A DNA stretch of 64,000 nucleotides. Origin: Artocarpus heterophyllus. Taxonomy: Eukaryota > Streptophyta > Magnoliopsida > Rosales > Moraceae. The number at the start of each line of letters is the position of its first letter. Position 1 is the first letter of the stretch. This document shows, piece after piece, positions 27,052 through 40,619 of this stretch. Under the pieces are notes generated by a model. That model did no database searches and was not told the origin of the DNA. It saw only the letters and a program-made list of their open reading frames with translations. The position numbers were made by a program, and so were the translations under genes. Location of the stretch: assembly GCA_025403435.1 (NCBI GenBank), contig CM046335.1, positions 5,894,103 to 5,958,102 on the forward strand, in the 5' to 3' direction.

Positions 27052-29232
27052 TCATGGATTTCTGAGAGCTGCCAGCTTCTTCTCAAGCTCATCAACACCG
27101 GAACTGCAAGGAGGTGAATATTCATTAGTCAAAAGTTTTGCGCATGGTGACTTTAAGAAACATTCCACAAAAACATTGCGTGGCAATAAAATTCATCTGG
27201 GCTTAATTTTGCAAAATAGGCAAATTATTAATCACTGCTCCAAAGATTTAAACACACATTAAAAGTTCAGGACTTACAGACAATATCATCGGTTGCGCTT
27301 CTTAGTAATACTGTTAATTTAGTAACAAAGTAAGATGAGAAGGAGAGAGAGGGTACCTGCTAGCATCCTCGGTTTTCTTTGTTGCAATTCTTCCTTTTGG
27401 AGCCGTTGACAGCTACAAAGTACAAGCATGCTCGCAATCAGCTTAAAAGGACAATAAATCATGTACTAAACTAGCAACAAAATCCAGAGAAGTATAATCA
27501 ATCAATGATACCAACCTGTGACGCAATATCGACACCAATTTCATCTAGCACCTGCCAAACAATAAAATTGAAGAAATTATGCCATCAATTGCCAAGAATC
27601 AACTCTATTTGTCAACGGCACAATATCTATCCGTACGTCCTTTAAAAGCATCTCAAGTTAGAACATTTTTAGTATATTCATGACAAATACAAGTTATAAC
27701 GGAAGATCAGCATACCTTACTCCTTTCTCTTTTTCTTTTTCTTCGTCAATGGCAAGGTCATGAAAAACTAAAAAGATTCCTCTTAAGGCAGAGAAACGTA
27801 CCTGATTTGTCAGCTCGTCGGTCTCTTCTTCAGCTTCATCATTATCCAGGGCATCATCTATTGCGTCAGACATCATCTCAGTCTGCATAAAAGAATTTAT
27901 GCCATTAAGCCCCAAAAATACAGAAGCAGTAATCAGACATGAAGATCTCTCTTTGTGGAGATACTCCTCAAACTGAACATAAATCTTACCGTCATATCCA
28001 TCCGCGCAGACTGCTTTTGAAAATCTTGAATGATCTTCGCTTGCTTTGTAGGGGCCATTTGCTGCCAGCAAAAACATGTCAATAGCCAAACATATATTGA
28101 AACGGAGAACCGTCTGATCTCTATAATTTCAAAGTGGCTTCACTGATTACATACTCTATGAATTCAATAGTCACTCTATTCTAACCTTATTCATAGCTGC
28201 CATTGCCGTAGTGGCTCCCTTCATTCCAACTGCAACTGAAGAATGAGCATGCATTGCCTGCAAAAGCGTTTAATGCATTTCTAAGCACAGTGCACTCATG
28301 ACAAGATATACGCAAGTGAGCACACAGATTTCGGCCAACCTGCGTATGAGTTGCTATGCCTCTCATTTGAGCTCGACTGCCTTGTAAGTTGGCTATTTGT
28401 TGCCTAAGCCTGACCAACTGCAGGGCTAGACTTTTAGTTGCCCTCTGCAGAATACAAAAACAAGGTCAGGTCAAAGAGGTTCAAAAAAAAAATTTTGTGC
28501 TAATCCAGTCAAGTACAAAACAGAAACATACATCATTCCCTGTTTTAGCAGTTCTCTTTATCTCAGCAAGAAGCTTCTTTTCCTGGATGATTTAAAAAAA
28601 AAACCATCAAATTTCTATTGCCAAAAGTACATATAAAAGATGATAATTATTAGGAAGATTTTAACATACTTCTAATTGCAATGCTCCAATTTCCCTCTCT
28701 ATACCTGAAGGAAAAAAAAAAAAAAAAAAACACAGAAAAATTACAAAATGAGAATTCTAAATTTCTAGCTAATCCACTTTTTCCCAAATTCTCTCTAACC
28801 CTACAATTTCAAGACTTTTCCTTAAAATTGTCCCCTAAATATACCTTCTCTATTAATTCACTTCTCAAATGTCAAAATGAAAACTTTCTAAAAATTTTCA
28901 AAAAATTAAACAAGAGTTTTCAGTGAAATTGGAAATAACACCTCTGGCAGCATTTGACATCTCTCTCTTACTCTCCCGAAGAGCCTCTGTTTCCAAAGAC
29001 AAAACTCATCAGAAAATACTGATCCATAATCAACAAAAAAAAAAGGTCAAAATGAAATCAAATTTTGGAATAATAATTCAGAGAAGAGTAAAATTCGACC
29101 AAATCTTCTCATACAAAATTGGTGCACATAAATTATTCTAAAAAAAGAAAAGATCGATGAGGAATGAGAAATCTTAAGAGCTACGAATTGGCACGAACCT
29201 TTGGCAGTGGGTTTCTTCGAAAATATGTTCAT
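27052..29232 (-). CDS. VPS2.2: ESCRT-III subunit VPS2 (CHMP2) homologue, VPS2.2/2.3 type
   Basis: Eleven coding exons on the minus strand encode about 212 aa, from high to low coordinate: 29199-29232, 28942-28986, 28670-28704, 28532-28582, 28340-28444, 28186-28257, 27990-28061, 27802-27882, 27516-27551, 27357-27412, 27052-27103. All introns are GT-AG and the phases agree. The Snf7-fold protein starts MNIFSKKPTAKEALRESKRE and has the conserved LVRLRQQIANLQGSRAQMRG helix, followed by MAPTKQAKIIQDFQKQS. It then has an acidic NDEAEEETDELTNQ linker and VLDEIGVDIASQ, and ends in a MIM1-like helix DELEKKLAALRNP that should bind the MIT domain of VPS4/SKD1. ESCRT-III polymers bud vesicles into multivesicular bodies. 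The MNIF start and ALRNP end match the VPS2.2/2.3 branch, not VPS2.1. Confidence 0.95.
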
Positions 29233-29299
29233 GGCTTCCGATGATTGTATCGAAACAAAAAATTGCAGAGATTTCTTAACTTGATTGAAATCCGTACAG

Positions 29300-32200
29300 A
29301 GCTATAATGGATAAATTAAAAACAGAGAGCTCGAAGCCTTGAAGAAATTTCGCAAGAAGTTTTGTGGCCTTTTCGTCATAAATTTACAGGCAGGGACTGC
29401 GCAGTAAATATAAAAAACTTATAATATCAAGTTTCTTTGCTTCCAATCATATCCTCCATGATTTCTGAAATTACAATAAACTCCACGGACTTCGTAAAGG
29501 GCCAAGAGGTCTACTTTTGGGGACGATTCAGTTGCTTCTCAAAGTCGAAGCGGGAGTCACCTTTTTGTTTTAACAATTCCAGTCGTTTTTCCTGTTAGTC
29601 GTTTCTTTTTATTATTGTAGTATCGCAGTTTGTGTCGTTTTTCTACAATTCTGCCGCTTATAAATTTTGTTGTAGTTTCTGATGTTTTGTAGTTGCCTTT
29701 CCGCCGATCTTCGGTTGCATATGTCAATTTAATTTCAGTCCTATAATATTTCCTTTACTTATTTTGTTATTTTCCCAAGTTATGTCGTTTCAATCAATAT
29801 ATTCTATCGACAGCTCTCAAAAGGAGAAAAAAAAAAAAAAAAGGGTTCAATTTGCTTGCTGCTTGAAATACTAACTACATGTAAGCCGTTGGGGTGTGCT
29901 CCGCACATAGTCCGAGGACCACTGGACTCACCGACCATCTTGCTTGGCCTGAACATTCCCACGAAGTCCAAGAGGTCCCCAGTTAATCGACAAATACCTC
30001 CTAAGGTCTTCTCCGATGACCGTCGACCACATTGCATGGAAGTAGCCATCTCGGAATGGTATGGGTGCTCTGCCGGGCAATAAAGATATCTATATTGAAT
30101 GTCGCGACACCTACAATAGGCAGATTGCCCGGAGGACTGTTGGGTGGCGCTACTATGACCCTTAGATGGGAAATCTTCTTTTTGAGGGGATCATGACATT
30201 TGCCACTTACCACATTGACATCATAGTGTGATGCACTCGGATCATGGGGCAAACCTGTTTTATACACATTTCATAACAAACACTATAAATATAAGCATTT
30301 ACTCTACTTTCAAAATAAATGGACTCTCTCTGACTTATCTCCAGACTCTTTCTTGGCTAGTATACCCGATTTGAGTGGTAGAGAGCCTTTGGTTGACACC
30401 ATTTTGATGTCATTTTTTGATCTCCGAGGCGTTCTCTCTTCTTATAGGCCTGACCAATAAAACCGAAAAGACCAAAAAAAGACAATTTGACCACCGTGCA
30501 CAGCGACACGTGATGTTGATCAAGGAAAAGGCATCAACATAAGTTTTATTTACTATTTTTACTTTTCGTTTGAAACAAGGAACATCTTATTTATACACAT
30601 CATATAGAAGACAATTACTAAATTGTATCGTTTTTTTCCCGGTTGATGTTATTTTATGTGATTGTTGCATGTTGCTTTTAGTTGCGTTTTCTGATTGATG
30701 CAGAAATATATCCATTTTTTAATGGAAATGTGGTTTTCTACTCTATTTCATTGTTTTATTTCCTCTAATATTTGTCGATCCAACGTCTCTTTGTCGTTGG
30801 GAAAGCAAAGTCGCTTTCCTATCCAAAATTTTAAATATGTCGTTTTTAATTGGGGTTTTTAGAGTAAGCGTTGATCACACATTTCATTATATATATATAT
30901 AGATATATATATATATATATATATCGACTTTGTTACGTTCTTTCTCTTGTGATTCAGCATGAAAATGTCCTTTATGAAAGCGATGTTATGATAAAGTTAT
31001 AGTCGTTTCAACTCGGTCAGATCGTTTTTAAGTTTTGTCGTTTCTCGATTTACTGTCCTCTTTTTTTTTTTTTTGAGCTGATGTTATCTACTTTTTCCAA
31101 TTTGTTGGTGTCGCTTCTAAAGCTTACAGACTTTGTCGTTTTCTAATATAAGTTATTTTCTACGATTAACGCGTTTGATATAGTTTATGTCGTTTTCATG
31201 TTTTTCCATTTCTCGCTACCATGTCGTCTTGCGTAAATCCGTGTCTTCTGTGATGCCGTAAGTCATTCATTTCGTTTAGGAAGTGCCTTTAAAAAACAAT
31301 TTCATATTATAGTGTAAAACCCTTACATGCTACAGTGTTTAAGTTTTAACTTTAAATTTTAATTGATTTCTTAAACGAACCCAATTGCTTATTTTCGTTT
31401 TTTTTTTTAATTATTGTGGTTCTAACTCGGCAGATGTCGTTGCTCCGGGCAATATGGATAGCTCTATTGATCGTCCGGCATTTTAATTTGAGACTGATGT
31501 CGTCTTTCTGTCTTATGTAATTTTTTTGGGGTCATTGTTGTTCCAACTTGTGATGTCCTTTCCGATTTCCTTCATTTCGATATTGATTGCGTTTTTTAAT
31601 GTTATCGCTCGAAGTCCTTGATTTCATATTTTATTTTTTATTGTTTTTACATTCATGTTGTTTATCTTTCAACGTTACTTTTTTTTTTCTCCTTATAATC
31701 GTTCCGCCATGTTATTGTAGCTTTTATAGTTTTGTCGTTTTCATTTTGATATCGTTTCTCCAGCTCACATCTTTAATTAGTTTCTTCTTCTAGTTCCAAT
31801 GCTTTGATGTCTGGTTTCTTACTTTTTTTTTAATTATCTACATGGCGTTTCATTGTCGCTATGGTCTTTTTCTGCCGTTTTTCCTTCCTTTTGCTTAAAC
31901 TGTCGTTTCTTTCCTACATGTCTGAAAAAGTAAGTTTTAATTGAGAGTTTGAACACAAAGTATAACATTTTTTTAATATTTTATATTATAACATATTAAT
32001 ATTTTATATTATTTAAATTAAAATTGATGAATTTTAATTTATTTTAAGAGTATTTACAATTTTAATTTTAACCTAATAGTTATATATATAAATAATATAA
32101 AAATCTTGATAGGTATAATAAAAAAAATTATTACAATTTAAAACGTTCATTTGTTACCCTTTTTAAATTTAAATAAACATCAACAACTCAAGTATTAAAC

Positions 32201-32560
32201 TGAAAGTTCATCGGAACGCCGTCATCCCGGTTCCGGTCGTTCCAGCATCATGATGCGGCGTCATTTTGCATTGACTAAATCCTTTGGGCTAGTCATCCGC
32301 TCTAAACCAGTGTACGTTCAAAAGGCGGCGCCGATGATTAATTAATTAATTATAAACAGAATTGGCGGGATATACTCACACTCACGTGACGTGAATTAAT
32401 GGTGTCACAGTAAAAAAGTACGAACTGTATACAAACTTCTAGGCAGTCAACCGAGAGTCTTGACCAGCAATTCTCCGGAATTTGCGGTTTCCGTTACAAA
32501 AGCATACGTGGCCCTCTGTTCCTTCTCCTCCCTCCATATTTAAGGGTTTTCCCTTCTGAA
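29300..32560. other. Intergenic DNA rich in dispersed GTCGTTT motifs, with an LTR-like remnant
   Basis: No credible gene. From about 29580 to 31920 a T-rich sequence repeats GTCGTTT at irregular spacing (at least eleven exact copies, plus many one-off variants). Within it, 29860-30440 is GC-richer, with TATAAATA near 30284 and a CTCTCTCTGACTTAT-type leader, and resembles an old LTR fragment. A TA tract lies at 30889-30925. Confidence 0.5.
32362..32388 (+). promoter_or_regulatory. Candidate E2F-like site and G-box upstream of the PP2A B'' gene
   Basis: TTGGCGGG at 32362-32369 resembles an E2F site. CACGTG at 32383-32388 is a G-box, extended to CACGTGACGTG. They lie about 200 bp before the CT-rich leader (32580-32625) of the downstream gene. 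Function is inferred from motif and position only. Confidence 0.3.
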
Positions 32561-33351
32561 CTTTCCTCCGTTTCCTACAGTTACAGTCTCTCTCTGCAAG
32601 CTCTCTCTTGCTCGGACTCTTAGAATCTCAATTTTCCGGCGACAACGACCTTCGTCTCCGATAAGTAATCTGATTGGTTTTCGGATTACCGGACAGTTTT
32701 TCTTTTCTCATTTTTTTGTTGATTTTGTTTGAACCACAAGCAGGATTGTTTTTGGGAAGGGTTTGTGGATTTATTTGTTTGATTTTCTTGAAAGCATCCG
32801 AGTACTCTCGTGTTTTCGGAGTGTAAAAGGTCGTAATTCGAGGCTGTAATTTTATCTTGGTTATGGCTAACTTCTTTCAGTGGCGAAGAGCTTTGCTTTG
32901 GAGTTGAAGTGAAAATCGGAATTGAAGAAGCTTTGTTGTCGCTTAAAGCTCTGGAAGGTTTCGGTACTGGTTCTGGAACAATCTGTCGGAAGCTAGGGTT
33001 TTTGGTTCGCGGGTTTTAAAGCCTTCTTTTTTACGAGCTTTCTCTTTGCTTGTACGGAAGTGAATTCACTGAGCGTTTGGAGCAATATCAATTCGAATTG
33101 TGCGCTTAAAAACTAGGGGTTTTCAGCTTGAAATTCAAGTAAAGGGGAACAAAATCGAAAGTAGCTGCGACTGAAATTAAAAAAAAAAAGAAAAGGTTTT
33201 GGCTTGTCATAAGAGACGTTGATTGTTCTTTGCTTTTCCGTGATTGACGATTTGACATGTGGTGTTTTGATTAGAGAAATAGAACATTGATGGTTTTGGG
33301 AATCATTGATTTTCGGTAGTTCAGGAAACTTGAAGAGAAAGTATCTGTACT

Positions 33352-36300
33352 ATGGACATCGATTCTACAGGGGACTGTACTTGTTTGGATCCTGATTTGT
33401 TGCACCTTCCAGAGTTGTCTTCGTTTGCGCTAAAGACGGGCCCTCAAATTGCTGACAATTTATTTTCTCAGTGGCTTTCCCTTCCCGAAACTGGGCGGCT
33501 GGTAATTTATTTTCATCCCAATATATATGTGTGTGTGTGTGTGTATTTCTCTAATTAATTCTTTGGATATGGCTATCTTATGGATGTGAATTGCTTATCC
33601 TGAAAGCTTGATAGTTTCTGGTTTGCTCTAAAACATACTTTTTTTGTAGTTTGTTGATCACATATTGAGACGTTGAATTATTCATTGAGCAAAATTGTGT
33701 TCAATTATGTATCTTATCTAATTGGGTCTGACAGGTGAAATCTTTGATTGATGAGGCAAAGGCAGGCACTCCCTTTGCTGCCCTTTTGAACTCGAATCGC
33801 TTGAATTCCCCCACCGGCAACACCTTGCCGTCTGTGTTTCCTGCTGGAAGCACCCCACCTCTTTCTCCAAGAAGTTCTTCTGGTTCTCCACGCTTGTCAA
33901 AGCAGCGAAGCAGTCCTCCTCTTGGCTCTCCGCTTAAGTTGGTCCCTGAACAAGTGCGAGAAATCATTCCTCAGGTTGTACTCATTTCTTACGGTTTGAT
34001 ATTTCACTATCGAGGTTTACTTACGAACATGGGAATTCTTGCTTTGTTCCTGTTTTTCCTTGGTTAGAAGCTCATATTGTTGTATGATGTCATATGCCCA
34101 CAGTTCTATTTCCAAAATGGTCGCCCTCCACCAAAGGGACTAAAGGAACAATGTTTTTCTAGGATTGACGAGTTTTTCCAGAACCATCAGGGCGGATTGC
34201 GAATGCATGGTGGGATATTTATCTGAGCTCTCTCTCTCAGTTCCTTTATTCTCCATCTCCTTGTGAACATCTCTCTGGAAGGAAAATATGAGGGGAAAAA
34301 TATCTAATGTTTCTGTTTATCTGTGCAGAATTTAAGCCAATCACGAAGGAAATATGCAAGCTACCAACATTTTTCTCCTCTGTGCTTTTCAGGAATATCG
34401 ATGCTCAATGCTTCGGGATAGTGACCAGGTAATCTGCTTGATCCTTGTGTGGATCTATTGGATCCATCATGTGCGTTACAAGTTTCCATTTCGATACTAG
34501 CATTATTATTTGATGATATCTCTGAATTCTTAGAGTGTCATTCTTTTGGCTGTTAATAATTATCTAGTATCTTCATTGTTGTAGGGATGCATTCATTAAA
34601 CACTGGGTTGATGGCAATATGCTAATTATGGATACAGAGATGAAGATATTTAAAATTTTGAAGCAGCAGAATTGCAATTATCTTTCTCAGGTTTGTTTTA
34701 CACCTATAATTATTGGTCGTGGCCCCACTAAATTTCATTTTGATTGATGCTTTTTGGTGGTTATACAAGCAATTCGTTTGCCATCTATCTTCTCTGTTTT
34801 ATCCATTTGACTTGGATTCAGGTAGACTTCAAACCTATCATTCAAGAGCTTTTGGCAACCCATCCGGGGTTGGAATTCTTGAAGGGCACACCTGAATTTC
34901 AAGAAAGATATGGTATTGCTTTATACATATACATATACATATACATACACATATATATTACTTGAAAATATGTAATATATCTTACTGCAAAAGGGACAGT
35001 TTTATTATTCATATTTCTTTAATGTATTGAGTCAGATAGATCTAACTTTTCGTTCTTCATAGTCTTGACCAACTATCTTATGTGCAGAATTTCATTTTAT
35101 TTCCCTTTCATATCTTCATCCTTTCTGACCTAAAAAGGCATCAATTGTTAGTTGATTTAGAACTTGTCCAGAATAGTTGGGATTTATTTTTCATACTATT
35201 GTTGTTTCATTTTTGTTACTTTTATTAGTCTCCCAAAAAATTAGGTATGCTTCTTCATCATATTTTTTAGCTCATAGGCACTTGTTTGGTATCAATGCAG
35301 CTGAGACCGTCATATATAGGATCTTTTACTACTTAAATAGATCAGCAAATGGCCGCCTTACCCTCAGAGAGCTGAAGCGAGGAAATTTGATTACTGCAAT
35401 GCAACATGTGGATGAGGAAGAGGATATTAACAAAGTTCTGAGGTTTGTTTGCGGGTGGTTTTTGTTGATAATTATTTTAGATAGCGTAATAATTGGTGTT
35501 TACATATGGTCCCTGAATGATGAGACGGAGAAAAATAAATACTTGTGACCCTTTTTTTTTTCTTAATTATTGTTTTCGTTATCGATGACGTGTCTGAACT
35601 TATCTTCTGTGTTTCTTGTCTAAATTTCAGATACTTTTCTTATGAACATTTTTACGTTATATACTGTAAATTCTGGGAGCTGGACACAGACCATGATTTC
35701 TTGATTGACAGAGAGAACCTCATCAAATATGGTAATCATGCCCTTACCTACAGGATCGTTGATAGAATATTTTCACAGGTTCGTTTGTATTATCCAGTTG
35801 TTTCCTCTTTGATGTTCAGGTCAAACTAAGTGCTGGTTCGAAGTCGAACAAATTATTTCCTGACAGAAGGTTTTGCTTTGGTTGTGTTTTTACTTTGATT
35901 TCATAACAGGCCCCACGGAATTTTACAAGCAAGATTGAGGGGAAGATGGGTTATGAAGATTTTGTTTACTTTATGCTGTCAGAGGAGGACAAGTCAACTG
36001 ACCCTAGCCTCGAGTATTGGTAAGATCTTTTATTTACTCATCTTATATTTGCTCATTCTACACATCGGTATCTTATGTAAAATGGATTATGAACTTCTAG
36101 ATGACATTGCAATTAGGTCTCTCTTATAAGGTATTTTATTACTCATTATTCCCAGAAAATAATTGTTGAGAAACGTGAACAAAAAACCTTCTTCTTATAG
36201 GGGAAATTATCGGTAAAGTGCATTGAGAAGGTACTATTTGTAAAATGATAAATAACACATGTAGATTTTGATTTTCTTTGCAATACCTCTTTCTTGAACA

Positions 36301-37072
36301 TCAATCTTAATGCATTTGCTTTGAGTTTTGCTGAACAAGCTTTGTGATTTGATTTATTAAACAATATTTTATACTCTTCTGGCAATGGCAGTTCAGTTTT
36401 ACTACCAGCTGTAAATTGTTTCTAAGTTGTATCTTATAGGTTCAAGTGCATAGATCTGGATGAGAATGGAGTTCTGACATCCAATGAAATGCAGTACTTT
36501 TACGAGGAGCAGCTGCACCGTATGGAATGCATGGGCCAAGAACCTGTTTTGTTTGAGAATATTCTATGTCAAATAGTTGATATGATTGCACCAGAGGTAA
36601 GAAAACATTTTTAGCTAAAGGCAAGACATCCTAATCATACAACTCTCATGGAGAGGTATGATTTCATTAATGGAATTATTCTTGCAGAGGGAAGACTCTA
36701 TTACGCTACATGACTTGAAACAGAGCAAACTTTCAGGAAACGTCTTCAATATCCTTTTCAATCTTAACAAGTTTGTGGCTTTTGAAAGCCGTGATCCATT
36801 TCTCATTCGACAGGTAGACTGCAGTAACTGGTTTTCTTTGCCATTAGATACAATTTTTGGATTTCATGTTGCTTGTTTTCCCCCGGGTGAATGTATGGCC
36901 TCAAATGGAAATTGGATTTTGATGTGTGCAGGAACGTGAAGATCCATCTTTAACCGAGTGGGACCGCTTTGCACATAGAGAATATATCAGGCTCTCTATG
37001 GAAGAAGACGGTGAAGATGTCTCCAACGGAAGTGTAGAAGTTTGGGATGAATCTTTTGAAGCTCCATTTTAG
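33352..37072 (+). CDS. Protein phosphatase 2A regulatory subunit B'' (EF-hand type)
   Basis: Twelve GT-AG coding exons encode about 538 aa: 33352-33501, 33735-33974, 34104-34209, 34329-34428, 34585-34690, 34822-34912, 35301-35442, 35631-35778, 35910-36019, 36440-36596, 36688-36813, 36932-37072. The protein starts MDIDSTGDC and has a Ser/Pro-rich N-terminal part ([20 protein letters not shown]). A B''-family core follows: [39 protein letters not shown]. There are two EF-hand loops, a degenerate one at about 330-341 ([12 protein letters not shown]) and a canonical one at 403-414 ([12 protein letters not shown]). B'' subunits recruit the PP2A A/C core to substrates and respond to calcium. The length and EF-hand wording match the B'' alpha-epsilon group, not TON2/FASS. 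A long leader (about 32580-33351) precedes the ATG and may contain an intron. Intron 1 carries a GT microsatellite and intron 6 an ATACAT repeat. Confidence 0.95.
33524..33546 (+). repeat. AT/GT microsatellite in intron 1 of the B'' gene
   Basis: A short TA run followed by about nine GT units, just downstream of exon 1. Likely polymorphic. Confidence 0.7.
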
Positions 37073-38800
37073 TTCAAGGAGCGGTAAGTTTGGCACTTGG
37101 GGTAAAAAATGTATAGTTTAGGAAGTTTTACTTAAATTAAATTGAATATTTTTCTTTTTGATTTATTATTGTTTTTCAATTACCAATCAATTTAACGGTA
37201 GGAACTTTTGTATGCGCCAACAATCTTAGAAAATCATCTTAGCCTTAGACCTTAATCATGTTCCCGTGGCACAATAGTTGAATACTTTGCACCATGCAGG
37301 GAGATCCAATTGGCCTGATTAAATATAAATGTGCTTGAAATGACTGTATAAACACCGCTGGTTTTTTCTCAACATTTAGTTTGACAATTTATGGTTCTCT
37401 TGCCCTCCTGCCTGATAAGAATTACTGAAGTTTGGACGATAAATCATAAGCGAGTCTTTGGATATTTGGCTTTGGGGTATTAACCTATGGATAGTGGAAA
37501 TTTTCTATTCATACCGACAAGCAACTTCTAAATCAGACTGATATCCTCTTTCCCTTTTGTTTGCAAAATGAACGACCCTTTTGGGAGTTGTTTGTATATT
37601 AAGTTATTCGCTGTATCACTTACAGCTTTATTTTTCTCTTTAACATGTGCAATGAGGTGAACGTGTGGCCCTTTTGTATTTCTGTAGATTTCTGTAGCAT
37701 ACGGTGATGCTTCGTGGAAGTTGTTCGTATAATGAAGAAATGTATATCGCTGGGAAATTCTACATGGAAGTCACGAGGGATTGCATCTCTTGCTGCTGTT
37801 TTGTTAGGCAATATGCGTGCCTTGGTGTAAACTGGAGAGGCGAGCTGAACTGTGCAGTACCAGAGTGAGATATCCTTTATTAAGGGGTTTCTTGCTCTTC
37901 TGGTAATAACTATGTCACCAGGTAACCATAGTCCGTTACTGTTGTAATCAGGCAGCGATGTCGTTTCCCGAAAAAAGCACTACCGCTGGTTCCTCCATGT
38001 ATGTTCTTAAAACTGAAAGCAGCTTGGAGTTGGAAGCTCTATCTTGGCCTCATCGCCTCTCTTTATATGTTCTTTTATTGGATTGATGGCTTGTGAAAAC
38101 CAAAAAGAATGATGTGGCCAAAGAATACAAACTGATACGCACAATAGAGCGTGTTGGTTTTGAAGGATTTTGGAATTGCTTTTTGTAATAGGGGAGTGCG
38201 TCAGTAATTCATTAGCCCCCGTATTTTGCACATAAGCCATAACAAGGTTACATTGGTGGTTCTTAGTTTTTGGTCTTCATAAACGCTATTTGTTTATAAC
38301 ATGCGAATGCTTTTTTTTTTTTTTTTTTTTCCTTTTTTTGTAAAGAAACATGCCAATGACATTGGCCTTGTGCCCAACAATAGGAAAAATAAAACAAGGA
38401 TTTGCTGTCTCATTGATTTGGGAGAGAAGAAAATCAACAAAAGAGTTTGTTGCCCTATGTTTTATGTAGGGTTTATTGTTGCTAATTAAGACTGCTCGCA
38501 GATGACCCCTTTCTAAAAAGCATGTTATTTTAAGTTATGCTAAAATTAGAAAAATGACCATTGTTTAAGAAAAAATAATCAGTTAATTGGATGATCAATC
38601 AATAATCGACTGTGCATCAATCATATTATTCATCACAAGCTTTTTTAATTCTCAAACAAATTCTAGCATATATACGTATATGTATTTAATTTAATCACCT
38701 CACCCTACTCTAATTTTGCTTTGCTATTTGCTTGGTCTGTCAAAATTATGTAAATGCCCCAGCCCGATGCTGGCTTAAGGCAACTCCACTTGCCCAATCA

Positions 38801-38844
<44 letters not shown>

Positions 38845-39180
38845 TGAAATTTGTTCAAGTTGACTTGTTTTCGGAGTCGTATACTCAGAACTAGTCTAGA
38901 CGATTTAAGTATTTCCACGATTTTGCAAGAACACGTACAACCACGCGCACATAAAAGATAAACCAAAACCAACAATTTATTCTCCTATATGCGTAATCAT
39001 GCTCCATCTTGTTTCAAGAGGAACAAAAATAAATGGCTACTGATATATCAATTTATCAGTTTCAACGTCTGTCTAAAATAAAGTTTGTACCAAAATATCG
39101 AATTTGCTAGTTTCTCCTACAGATCAATACCTAAACAAGAACGACCGAGAATTTGAAACCAAGCACACTTGAAACCCTGC
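37073..39180. other. 3' flank of the B'' gene and intergenic DNA
   Basis: A GGTAAGTTTGG just after the stop codon could be the donor of an intron in the 3' UTR. The rest has no recognisable gene. A long TA microsatellite lies at 38803-38842, flanked by CAGA/TCTG so that the whole 38800-38849 block is palindromic. There is a poly-T run near 38310-38331. Confidence 0.45.
38800..38849. repeat. Palindromic (AT)n microsatellite
   Basis: About 20 AT repeats bounded by CAGAATAT on the left and ATATTCTG on the right. The tract can fold into one perfect hairpin. Confidence 0.75.
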
Positions 39181-39193
39181 AACATTTGCAGAT

Positions 39194-40529
39194 TCAAGCT
39201 GCACTCTCCTTTTTGAGTTTTGCTACCTCCTGCCTGATGAGTCTACCTCTCTGCATATACACAAAATTGGCAAAACATATTCAGACCTTAATAATATAAC
39301 CATCCACAAAATATGTTGTATATAACTTAAAACAGTCAAATAGATAGATATATACAAACAAGTCGAACTATTCACAAGCATAAGACATTGGCCACTGATT
39401 TATTTATTTATTTTCTTGTCCAAACTGAAAAACCCCCATGCTGCCAAAGGCCCTTGTAACTCGGAAATCATTAGGATTAGCCTATCTTAAAATACCTGCT
39501 CAACCTTAAACAAGCACAACTAAAATTATTCAATATGCGACAAAAGTGAAATAGCAATCTTAACTTGTAAGGTAGCTGAATAGCTATGAAAAACAAATAT
39601 AGCAAGTTTGTTGACCATCACTAACCGTATCTTTGCCAACAGGAGTTTAAATCTGTCAAAATCATTAAAAGAAGCCCTCCTCTTTTGCACTATCAGCTTC
39701 CTGCCCCAGGAACTCTTCTCCCACTTGTTCTTCACATCTGTCATCATCATTTAAAAGCTCAATTTTATCAAACATATGAACAAGCGTTAAAAGAAAAAGT
39801 TCAGATATTTAATTGTGTAAAAGTTCACTTGAAACTCACTGGCGGCTTCAATGGCGGCAATCAGAGTCTTCTTCTTAGGAACCCTTTATATGTCAACCGT
39901 GATATCGGTAAGCGAAAGACGCTTGAAGTACACCAGGGCGTCAACAAGAGCCTGAACAATATCAAGAGCGTCATATTTTCATTTGAAAAAAGAAAGACAG
40001 CAACAAAATGATAGTCTTAATTACAAAATCCAGAATAAAAATAATCCTTGATCACCCTGATAACTTATTTCTAAGCTTAAACATGGAAACTAAATATTGC
40101 AATCACCATTTTTTTTTTTCATTTTCTTATACAGTTCTAGCAAAAACAATACAAATCAAATTTCCAATAGCACTGATTTTACGATACATTGACGAATTAG
40201 AAGGGTAAACATAAACGTTTAAGAATAAAACTTTGGACTAAAAACTAATGCGTCAAAAATAAATAAATACAAAAGTGGGATAGAAATGGCAAAAAGTACC
40301 CTGTTTTGATCGATAACATCAACAATGACAACGAGTTTGCCATAGTCTTCCCGTAGTTTACGAGAGCCACTCGTCCGATCTCCACGTACCTCTTGAACGC
40401 CTGCAAATCACAACCAAGATCAATCAATTCGTGAATATATATATATATATATGCTCAAATTAAAGAAAACAATTCTCAGAATCCAGTCGTCCGTTTTCCG
40501 GGAAGCCAAACAGAGGGCAGACTCACCAT
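39194..40529 (-). pseudogene. RPL14: Ribosomal protein L14 (eL14) pseudogene, introns retained
   Basis: Five exon remnants on the minus strand keep splice sites and order: 40527-40529 (ATG alone), 40300-40400, 39840-39951, 39626-39737, 39194-39248. They encode recognisable 60S L14 text: [75 protein letters not shown]. The copy is broken. One base is missing at about 40349-40353, after VALVNYG, which shifts the frame. A short stretch expected before FKRLSLTD in exon 3 is missing or scrambled. A TAA stop at 39886-39888 replaces a residue between TVDI and RVPKKK. Retained introns mean a DNA duplicate and not a processed copy. The leader near 40530-40620, with TCTTCCTCTTTCC text, looks like a ribosomal-protein promoter remnant. 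Confidence 0.88.
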
Positions 40530-40619
40530 TTTTGTTTCGTGGGCGTGGGATTTGAAAAGTGTCTGGGCCAGAGGAGTCTGAGGCTGGCACGAAGGAAAGA
40601 GGAAGAGCTAGGCTTCACC

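Noticed and set aside
27694..28089. 131-codon minus-strand ORF
   Set aside because: It is two VPS2 exons plus retained intron sequence read in one frame. The spliced model with matching phases is better.
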